The notes beneath the pieces were generated by a model. It worked only from the letters and a program-made list of their open reading frames with translations, ran no database searches and had not been told where the DNA came from. From Bacillota bacterium (lineage in GTDB: Bacteria; Bacillota; UBA4882; JAAYXC01): a stretch of 11,146 bases of DNA. Below, piece by piece: positions 5,989 to 11,146 of this stretch (the first letter of the stretch is position 1; each line of letters begins with the position of its first letter). The position numbers and the translations under genes are program-made. Location: NCBI GenBank assembly GCA_012516115.1, contig JAAYXC010000295.1:1-11146 (forward strand). The letters are read 5' to 3'.

Positions 5989-7221
5989 TTACCTCCCTGG
6001 TTCTATTTCCGCGGCCGTTAATTTCGCCCATGCCAGCGCGGTGGCCGCGCGGTAAACTTCTTTGAGGGCCTGGCCGGTATTTTCTGCCACCCGGCGGGCA
6101 TCTTCGTATTCCGGCGCCACCTGAACCGGACGTCCGCACCAGCGACCCACTTTCACCCGGACCGTTTCCCCGGCCAGCTCCACGGTTAGACTTTCCCGGG
6201 GTAAGGCGTAACGGAGGACCCGGGATTCCCGTAAGCCCAGGGTGGTGCTCTCGGTAAAGATCAGGGACCGAAGACGTGCCGTGTCCTCCGGCCGGGTAAG
6301 GACATGAAGAACCAGACCCGGCCGCCCTTTTTTCATCTGGACGGCCGTCCACCAGACGTCCAGCGCCCCGGCGGCCAAAAGTCGACCGGCGAGATACCCG
6401 CAGAACTCGGGATTCATATCATCGAGATTGGTTTCGAGGACCGCCAGTTCCCCGCTTGCTTCCGGGACTTCGTTCCCCTCGCCATCCTCCCCGAGGAAAA
6501 GACGAAGAACGTTGGGGATGCTCCGCTCGGCCGCCCCGGCTCCGATCCCCACTGCCTTGAGAACCATGAACGGCATGGGGCCGAAGGACGCGGCCAAGGT
6601 GGTGGCCAGGGCGGCTCCGGTGGGCGTGACCATTTCCCCTTCGCAGTCCCCGGCGTAGACCGGAACCCCTTTGACCAATTCCGCTACCGCCGGCGGGGGG
6701 ATGGGAAGGAGTCCATGAGCCGTATTTACGGTACCGTAGCCCAGCCGCAGAGGGGAGAAGACCACACGGTCCACACCGAGGGCGGCCAGGCCGGCCACGG
6801 TTCCCACCACGTCCACCAGGGCATCGACGGCTCCCACCTCATGCAGATGGGTCTCGGTGATGGATCGTCCGTGCACACGTGCCTCGGCCTCGCCCAGCCG
6901 ACGAAAGACCAAGATGGCGCGTTCTTTAATCGGTGGCGCCAGCGCCGAACGTTCGATCAGGGTCAGGATCTCCGGGAGCCGCCGCCCGTGTGGTTCTCCG
7001 GTTCCATGTTCGTCTTCTTCCCCTTCGTCGACCGTCACGATTACCCGCATGGCCCGTAGCCCGGCCCTTTTCGTCTCTTCGACTGAAATCCGGTAACCGC
7101 TCAGGCCGAGGGGCCGCAAGGCTTCTTTTAACCCTTCCAGCCCCAGACCGGCATCGACCAGCGCGCCGAGGATCATATCTCCGCTTACACCGGCTCCCGC
7201 GTCGAAATAAGCTATCCGCAT
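5989..7221 (-). CDS. larC: LarC, nickel insertase of nickel-pincer cofactor synthesis
   Basis: A 410-residue LarC (former DUF111). LarC uses CTP to insert nickel into the dithio-pyridinium precursor made by LarB and LarE, giving the nickel-pincer nucleotide of lactate racemase LarA. Family signatures: MRIAYFDAGAGVSGDM (1-16), HLHEVGAVDALVDVVG (125-140), SPLRLGYGTVNTAHG (156-170), MVTPTGAALATTL (197-209), LETNLDDMNPEF (262-273), MKKGRPGLVLHVL (296-308) and TESTTLGLRESRVLRY (323-338). The N-terminal (LarC1) and C-terminal (LarC2) halves are in one continuous frame; in Lactobacillus plantarum they are joined by a ribosomal frameshift. A short acidic His-containing loop (EEDEHGTGEPHGR, 68-80) may help bind nickel. 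The ATG at 7221 overlaps the end of larB by 10 bp and has GGGGGAAG upstream, implying coupled translation. Confidence 0.95.
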   Translation of the reverse strand: MRIAYFDAGAGVSGDMILGALVDAGLGLEGLKEALRPLGLSGYRISVEETKRAGLRAMRVIVTVDEGEEDEHGTGEPHGRRLPEILTLIERSALAPPIKERAILVFRRLGEAEARVHGRSITETHLHEVGAVDALVDVVGTVAGLAALGVDRVVFSPLRLGYGTVNTAHGLLPIPPPAVAELVKGVPVYAGDCEGEMVTPTGAALATTLAASFGPMPFMVLKAVGIGAGAAERSIPNVLRLFLGEDGEGNEVPEASGELAVLETNLDDMNPEFCGYLAGRLLAAGALDVWWTAVQMKKGRPGLVLHVLTRPEDTARLRSLIFTESTTLGLRESRVLRYALPRESLTVELAGETVRVKVGRWCGRPVQVAPEYEDARRVAENTGQALKEVYRAATALAWAKLTAAEIEPGR

Positions 7222-7973
7222 GCCTCTTCCCCCAGACGGTTGATGCGATGGGCCAAAACCCCGGCGCCGAAACCGTTATCGATGTTGACCACCGCCACCC
7301 CGCCGGCGCAACTGTTCAACATGGCCAGGAGGGCGGCCAACCCTCCGAAACTTGCACCATAGCCCACGCTGGTGGGTACGGCCACCACCGGCGCGGCCAC
7401 CAATCCGGCCACCACGCTGGCCAGAGCTCCTTCCATCCCGGCCACCACCACGACGACCCGGGCCCGATGAAGCAGCTCTTGCTGGGCGAGGAGACGATGA
7501 AGTCCGGCCACGCCCACGTCGAAGAGCCGGGTGGTCGTGCTCCCGAGCAGGGAAGCGGTGAGGGCGGCCTCTTCCGCCACGCCGGCGTCGGCCGTCCCGG
7601 CGCTTACCACGCAGACTTCGCCCCTGGTCCAAGGCGGTCGGCGCCGCAAGAAGATCATCCTGGCCCGCGGCGCATACTCCACCTCCGGCAGGACCGCCTT
7701 AACCGCCCGATAGACCTCTTCCGAAGCGCGGGTAGCCAGGACGTTACCCCCCTGGGCCGCCAGGCTGGCCATAATGGCTCCCACCTCTTCCGGCGTCTTG
7801 CCGGGGCAAAATACCACCTCAGCCTCGCCTAGCCGGAGGGCCCGGTGGTGATCGACCTTAGCAAAACCTAAATCCTGGTAAGGAGCTGTAATAAAACGTA
7901 GCAGCGCTTCATCGGGGCTTATCTCCCCGGTCGCCACCTTCCGTAAGATTTCCCTCGCTTCCCCGCGTTCCAA
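7212..7973 (-). CDS. larB: LarB, NaAD carboxylase/hydrolase of nickel-pincer cofactor synthesis
   Basis: A 253-residue LarB. It carboxylates the pyridinium ring of nicotinic acid adenine dinucleotide and releases AMP, giving pyridinium-3,5-dicarboxylate mononucleotide for LarE. The N-terminal helical part (1-60) precedes a PurE/AIR-carboxylase-like domain: VVSAGTADAGVAEEAALTA (122-140), VVVVAGMEGALASVVAGL (174-191), VAVPTSVGYGAS (197-208), MLNSCAGGVAVVNIDNGFGA (218-237). C222 in NSCA corresponds to the cysteine that forms the covalent substrate adduct in L. plantarum LarB (C221). The start is a TTG at 7973, the only codon with a proper ribosome site: GGAGG ends 8 nt upstream. That site touches a parS element. 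The gene lies 132 bp after parB and overlaps larC. No larE or larA is present in the window, so the cofactor pathway must be completed elsewhere. Confidence 0.95.
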   Translation of the reverse strand: MERGEAREILRKVATGEISPDEALLRFITAPYQDLGFAKVDHHRALRLGEAEVVFCPGKTPEEVGAIMASLAAQGGNVLATRASEEVYRAVKAVLPEVEYAPRARMIFLRRRPPWTRGEVCVVSAGTADAGVAEEAALTASLLGSTTTRLFDVGVAGLHRLLAQQELLHRARVVVVVAGMEGALASVVAGLVAAPVVAVPTSVGYGASFGGLAALLAMLNSCAGGVAVVNIDNGFGAGVLAHRINRLGEEACG

Positions 7974-7985
7974 TACGGATCCTCC

Positions 7986-8001
7986 GTTTCACGTGAAACA
8001 A
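7986..8001. promoter_or_regulatory. parS: parS site, 15 of 16 matches, abutting the larB ribosome binding site
   Basis: The plus strand reads CGTTTCACGTGAAACA, against the ParB/Spo0J consensus TGTTTCACGTGAAACA; only the first base differs. That base (7986) is also the first G of the larB Shine-Dalgarno GGAGGA (7986-7981) on the minus strand. The 14-bp core GTTTCACGTGAAAC is a perfect palindrome. ParB should load here as a CTP-dependent clamp. Confidence 0.9.
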
Positions 8002-8105
8002 TCCGGCCATGGTTACGCTTCGTGATCACCTACGCCGTTTTTGCTACGCTTAAGGCGCAAACGTCTGAGAAAAAGCGGAAATATGTCTCTCTATCCGGGC
8101 CTCGC

Positions 8106-8981
8106 TTAACCGGTGATCAATTCCAGGATCCTTTCCAGTTCCTCGGGTGAATAATATTCGATCTCTATGCGGCCGCCCTTACCGGCGGGCCGGATCTTTA
8201 CCTTCGTTCCCAGAACCGACCGTATCCGGTCTTCGATCTCCTGGAGGAAGGGGCCTATCTTTTCCTCTCCAGAACGGCGGGGAGGGTTTGTTTCACGTGA
8301 AACATCCGACCGTCGTCTGGCCGCCGCCTTCACTTTGACCAGTTCTTCTGTGGCCCGGACGGAAAGTCGCCCTTCGACCACCTCACGCCAGGCGGCCAGT
8401 TGTTCGGCTTCATCCGATAAGCCCAGGATCGCCCGGGCATGGCCTTCACTGGCCCGACCGGCCCGCAGATCTTCCTGGATGGGGGCCGGCAGATGGAGAA
8501 GGCGAAGGGTGTTGGCCACTGCCGAACGACTTTTGCCGAGCTTTTGCGCGATCTCCTCCTGGGTCAGGCCGAATTCTTCCATCAAACGCCGGTAGGCCTC
8601 CGCCTCTTCCAGGGGATTCAGGTCGGCCCGCTGGAGATTTTCCACCAGGGCCACCTGCATCATGACCGCATCGCTGAAATCGCCGATCACAGCCGGGATC
8701 TTGGTGAGTCCGGCTTGCTCGGCGGCCCGCAGCCGGCGTTCGCCGGCCACCACCTGGTAGCCGTCCTCCACCCGGCGGAGAAGGATGGGTTGCAGGACCC
8801 CATGCTCCTTGATGGAGGCGGCGAGTTCCGCCAGTTTCTCCGGGTCGAAGTCCCGGCGCGGTTGATAGGGATTGGGCCTGATTTGGGCGATGGGGACCTC
8901 CAGCCGGCCTTCGCTCTCCACCTCTTCGAGTTCCGGGATCAGGGCCCCCAGACCTTTGCCGAGACCACGGGTCTTCCTCAC
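8106..8981 (-). CDS. parB: ParB/Spo0J chromosome-partitioning protein
   Basis: A 291-residue chromosomal ParB (Spo0J). It binds parS, loads as a CTP-switched sliding clamp, forms the partition complex, recruits SMC and stimulates ParA ATPase. Domains: N-terminal ParA-interacting segment KTRGLGKGLGALIPEL (3-18); CTPase domain with VPIAQIRPNPYQPR (29-42), the GERRLRAAEQAG motif (80-91) and ENLQRADLNPLEEA (114-127); helix-turn-helix LTQEEIAQKLGKSRSAV (139-155) and the following DNA-binding helices; linker; and a C-terminal dimerisation domain (about 235-291). The start is GTG at 8981, overlapping the parA stop in GTGA, so the two are translationally coupled. The gene itself contains a perfect parS (8289-8304), read as DVSRET in the linker. 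In sporulating Firmicutes the homologue also affects sporulation initiation through Soj. Confidence 0.97.
   Translation of the reverse strand: MRKTRGLGKGLGALIPELEEVESEGRLEVPIAQIRPNPYQPRRDFDPEKLAELAASIKEHGVLQPILLRRVEDGYQVVAGERRLRAAEQAGLTKIPAVIGDFSDAVMMQVALVENLQRADLNPLEEAEAYRRLMEEFGLTQEEIAQKLGKSRSAVANTLRLLHLPAPIQEDLRAGRASEGHARAILGLSDEAEQLAAWREVVEGRLSVRATEELVKVKAAARRRSDVSRETNPPRRSGEEKIGPFLQEIEDRIRSVLGTKVKIRPAGKGGRIEIEYYSPEELERILELITG
8289..8304. promoter_or_regulatory. parS: Perfect parS site within parB
   Basis: TGTTTCACGTGAAACA is an exact match to the 16-bp Firmicute parS consensus. It lies in the region coding for the linker between the DNA-binding and dimerisation domains of ParB, and in frame codes for VSRET. 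A parS inside spo0J is also known in B. subtilis. It is about 300 bp from the second site next to larB, giving a small cluster. Confidence 0.97.
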
Positions 8982-9736
8982 CGCCCCATCACCTCCGCCG
9001 CGAGTTCCATATAAGCTTCGGCCCCCTTCGATTTGGCGTCGTAGAGATTGATGGGCAATCCGTAGCTAGGGGCTTCGCTTAGCCGGACGTTCCGCGGAAT
9101 GATGCTCGCGTAAACCTTTTCCCGGAAATACTTGCGGACTTCTTCGGTGACCTGTTGCGAGAGATTGGTCCGACTGTCATACATCGTCAATACCACCCCC
9201 TCGATCTCCAGACGGGGGTTCGAGTACTTCTGAACCAGTTGAATGGTCCGCATAAGCTGGGTGAGACCTTCCAGGGCGTAAAACTCGCACTGAATGGGGA
9301 CGATGACCGAATCGGCCGCGGCCAAGGCATTGAGGGTGAGATTTCCCAGGGAAGGAGGGCAGTCCACGAGGATGTATTCATAGTCATGGCGGATCGGTTC
9401 CAGGGCCAGGCGCAGACGTTGATCGCGGGCCATCATCCCCACCAACTCGGACTCGGCGCCGGCGAGTTTCATCGTCGCCGGGACCACCCGCAATCCCGGG
9501 ACCTGCGAATCCACGATTACCTCGGCCAAGGGAACTTCGTTGATTAAGGCATCGTAGATGCACTTTTTGAGCTCGTTTTTCCGTAGCCCGATACCGCTGG
9601 TGGCGTTACCTTGAGGATCGATATCCACCAGAAGCACGGTCCGTCCTTTCTCGGCCAGACAGGCCCCTAGGTTCACGGCGTTGGTGGTCTTCCCTACTCC
9701 GCCCTTTTGGTTGGCCACGGCGATAACCTTTCCCAC
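8978..9736 (-). CDS. parA: ParA/Soj chromosome-partitioning ATPase
   Basis: A 252-residue ParA (Soj, MinD/ParA superfamily). ATP-bound dimers bind DNA non-specifically and are released by ParB-stimulated hydrolysis, moving or orienting the parS region; in Bacillus relatives Soj also acts on DnaA. The deviant Walker A motif KGGVGKTT is at 11-18, LLVDIDPQGNATSGIG at 35-50, and YILVDCPPSLG is the Walker B region; the RNVRLSEAPSYG segment near the C-terminus is typical of Soj. The start is a GTG at 9736, giving MGKVIAVANQKGG, with GGGAGGG 8 nt upstream; the frame stays open far upstream but that part overlaps the epimerase gene and is non-coding. It overlaps parB by 4 bp. An intrinsic terminator of the upstream epimerase gene lies about 85 bp before it, so it probably has its own promoter, which I cannot pinpoint. 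Confidence 0.97.
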   Translation of the reverse strand: MGKVIAVANQKGGVGKTTNAVNLGACLAEKGRTVLLVDIDPQGNATSGIGLRKNELKKCIYDALINEVPLAEVIVDSQVPGLRVVPATMKLAGAESELVGMMARDQRLRLALEPIRHDYEYILVDCPPSLGNLTLNALAAADSVIVPIQCEFYALEGLTQLMRTIQLVQKYSNPRLEIEGVVLTMYDSRTNLSQQVTEEVRKYFREKVYASIIPRNVRLSEAPSYGLPINLYDAKSKGAEAYMELAAEVMGR

Positions 9737-9758
9737 GACTCTTACCCTCCCGGTTCTT

Positions 9759-9786
9759 CCGGCCCGGCCGGGTCCGGTTCTTTTTT
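9759..9786 (+). terminator. Terminator-like hairpin facing against parA transcription
   Basis: CCGGCCC and GGGTCCGG (9759-9777) form a GC-rich stem with a C/T mismatch, followed on the plus strand by TTCTTTTTT (9778-9786). No plus-strand gene precedes it, so it could only stop antisense transcription coming out of parA. On the minus strand the same sequence is a stable hairpin in the parA leader, ending about 15 nt before the ribosome site. Confidence 0.35.
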
Positions 9787-9818
9787 CTTTCGCGATGGTC
9801 GGCCGAAGATCCTCCAGC

Positions 9819-9847
9819 AAAAAAGAACCCGCCGGTCGCCCGACGGG
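9819..9847 (-). terminator. Intrinsic terminator of the UxaE family gene
   Basis: On the minus strand CCCGTCGG and CCGGCGGG form an 8-bp stem (one G-U pair) with a GCGA loop (9847-9828), followed directly by TTCTTTTTT (9827-9819). It lies 25 nt after the stop codon of the epimerase family gene. Stem strength, loop size and T-tract all fit a Rho-independent terminator, and the G-U pair means that it works best on this strand. Confidence 0.88.
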
Positions 9848-9872
9848 AAAAAAGTTTTGGGGAAAGTCGACC

Positions 9873-11146
9873 TTAAGCCGGGAAAGGGCTTCCTTCCTCC
9901 GGGATGCCCAGAGTGCGGAAATGCCGGCGGAAGTGTTCACCCAGCGCTTCGTAGTAGGCCTCTTCTTCCCCCTCCAGCAACCGGAAGAAGGCCGGCCCCA
10001 GTTCCGGATCGGTGAGGAGCTGGCCATAGGTGATGTGGAGGAGCTGGCGGGAACGATCGTCCCTTAACAACTCCGGCAGTGCCGCCGTGGGAAGAGCATC
10101 GATGGGACCGACGTCGGCCGGTCCGGTATCGATATGGTAGTATTTCTTGGCCTCGGCCAAAGAGGAAACGGCCTTGGCGTAAAGTCGTCGGAAAAGCGCG
10201 GGGTCTTTGACCGCTACCACGCCAAGGGCCACCAGCCAGCTGGTGCCGGCGGTCTTGAGGTGAAAGCGCCCGGCGGTCAGTCGGCCCACCACGGGGAAGA
10301 CGGTAAACTTATCGCTGCCCGAATGTACGCTGAGCCGGTAACCGAAACGGCGGGCGAGAAAGGCATGTGACGATAATGCGGCCTCGAAGCGTTTCAGATC
10401 GCCGCGGTAGTCCACGGCCTTTTGGAATTCACCCGGGAAACGGGGGGCCAGGCTAAACGGCCTGATCCCGAGCCGTTCCATCTCCAGGCCGAAAAGGAGA
10501 TGGTCTTCGAGACGGGTCTCTTCCGGCGTTTCGTCCACGCTGATCTCCAGGTCGTAGCCTTCCGCTCCCCGGTATTCCCGGCAGAGGACATCGGCCTCCC
10601 GGATGAAAGAAAGGGCCGCGCCGTAGACCCGCCAGAAGTCTTCGATGGTTTTCTCCGTCAAGACCACCTCCCGGCCGTTGAGGTTAAAACTCTGCCCGGC
10701 CCATCCCAGGAGCACGGAAGGGCACGAGGGGAGCCCGGTTGCTCCCAGACAGAGACTGAGATCTAAAGTGATCATGCTCATACCGGCGGCCAGGGCCATA
10801 CGCACCTCAGCGAGGGTCTTAAGATGGTCGCCGTCGGCGCCGAAACCGCCTTCGTAGCCTTCCTGGAGCACGGCCCAGGTGGCGGCATCGATGACCTGGG
10901 TAAAGCTCCGACCGGTGAGGTTGAGTTCGCGAACGGACTGCTGGGCCAGCACCGGCGCCACCCGGAAGCCGCGGAGGGCACGGAGATGGCCGGGGTTGGC
11001 CAGGCCCAAACGGTCGCCGCAACCGAACGAGGGAAGGTGGGCCGGTAGCCTTGCCGGGGCGGCAAAGGGAAAGACCTCCCGGATGACCGCCGCGTTCTCG
11101 GCCGTGAGGGGATAGACGCCCACCCGCCGGCCGTCCACCTTCTCCC
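9873..11146 (-). CDS. uxaE: Tagaturonate epimerase family protein (UxaE), 5' end beyond the window
   Basis: At least 423 residues of a UxaE-family protein. UxaE converts D-tagaturonate and D-fructuronate by C-4 epimerisation in the galacturonate/glucuronate pathway, first described in Thermotoga. Numbering from the GTG at 11138: FGCGDRLGLANPGH (38-51), QSVRELNLTGRSF (67-79), GFGADGDHLKT (98-108), MITLDLS (122-128), EISVDETPEET (198-208), FSLAPRFPGEFQ (228-239), YRLSVHSGSDKF (267-278) and HLKTAGTSWL (293-302); these His/Asp/Glu-rich motifs are those of the metal-dependent epimerase. The frame remains open to the window edge without a good ribosome site before the GTG, so the true start is probably outside. 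No other uronate genes are seen here, so the physiological substrate is inferred; paralogues of this family with other sugar acids are possible. It ends at a strong terminator. Confidence 0.85.
   Translation of the reverse strand, partial: EKVDGRRVGVYPLTAENAAVIREVFPFAAPARLPAHLPSFGCGDRLGLANPGHLRALRGFRVAPVLAQQSVRELNLTGRSFTQVIDAATWAVLQEGYEGGFGADGDHLKTLAEVRMALAAGMSMITLDLSLCLGATGLPSCPSVLLGWAGQSFNLNGREVVLTEKTIEDFWRVYGAALSFIREADVLCREYRGAEGYDLEISVDETPEETRLEDHLLFGLEMERLGIRPFSLAPRFPGEFQKAVDYRGDLKRFEAALSSHAFLARRFGYRLSVHSGSDKFTVFPVVGRLTAGRFHLKTAGTSWLVALGVVAVKDPALFRRLYAKAVSSLAEAKKYYHIDTGPADVGPIDALPTAALPELLRDDRSRQLLHITYGQLLTDPELGPAFFRLLEGEEEAYYEALGEHFRRHFRTLGIPEEGSPFPA

Noticed and set aside
6304..7832. 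Two long plus-strand open frames (about 250 and 299 codons)
   Set aside because: They lie opposite larC and larB, carry no recognisable motif, and are Gly/His/Arg-rich shadow translations.
8002..8105. A promoter for larB within the parB-larB gap
   Set aside because: The best pair on the minus strand (TTAAGC-N18-CATATT near 8105-8076) matches the -35 consensus poorly; I would not annotate it.
8439..9014. Plus-strand open frame of 191 codons opposite parB
   Set aside because: Antisense to the conserved CTPase and DNA-binding domains of ParB; no motif or ribosome site.
9737..10027. 97-codon N-terminal extension of ParA
   Set aside because: The Walker A motif is expected about 10 residues from the start, the GTG at 9736 has a good ribosome site, and the extension overlaps the epimerase gene and its terminator.

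Overview
The window reads as chromosomal DNA from a moderately GC-rich, spore-former-type Firmicute, most like the thermophilic Clostridia around Moorella. This rests on strong AGGAGG-type ribosome binding sites, frequent GTG/TTG starts, a Soj/Spo0J (ParA/ParB) pair with canonical parS sites, and a DUF4446 - M23 peptidase - bactofilin block beside parAB. The genus is inference; I could not run a search.

Right half (about 3980-9740, all on the minus strand, read right to left): parA, parB, larB, larC, a DUF4446 membrane protein, a membrane-anchored M23 peptidase and a bactofilin. Spacing is tight: 4-bp overlap parA/parB, 10-bp overlap larB/larC, 10 nt larC/DUF4446, then gaps of about 35 nt. 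The one larger gap (132 bp, parB to larB) holds a near-perfect parS that touches the larB ribosome binding site. A perfect parS lies inside parB. The run mixes chromosome segregation (ParABS), cell-shape and wall functions (bactofilin, M23, DUF4446) and two of the three enzymes that make the nickel-pincer cofactor of lactate racemase (LarB, LarC). larE and larA are not in the window. Upstream, a tagaturonate epimerase (UxaE) family gene runs off the right edge and ends at a strong intrinsic terminator, so parA probably has its own promoter.

Left half (1-3980) is a looser set of accessory or household genes: a plus-strand DUF559 (Vsr-like nuclease fold) protein, then minus-strand genes for a secreted lytic transglycosylase, a UPF0180 (YkuS-like) protein, and a stand-alone phosphoribosyltransferase. 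Next come about 485 bp without a convincing gene, carrying an AT-rich promoter-like element and several inverted repeats; then the remnant of a short-chain dehydrogenase whose middle has been deleted so that its C-terminal tail sits out of frame; then a DUF1877 protein.

I see no RNA genes, insertion sequences, CRISPR arrays or phage genes. The most interesting points are the parS site abutting the larB ribosome binding site, the placement of larBC between ParABS and a bactofilin/M23 module, the internally deleted dehydrogenase, and the facing terminator-like structures before parA.
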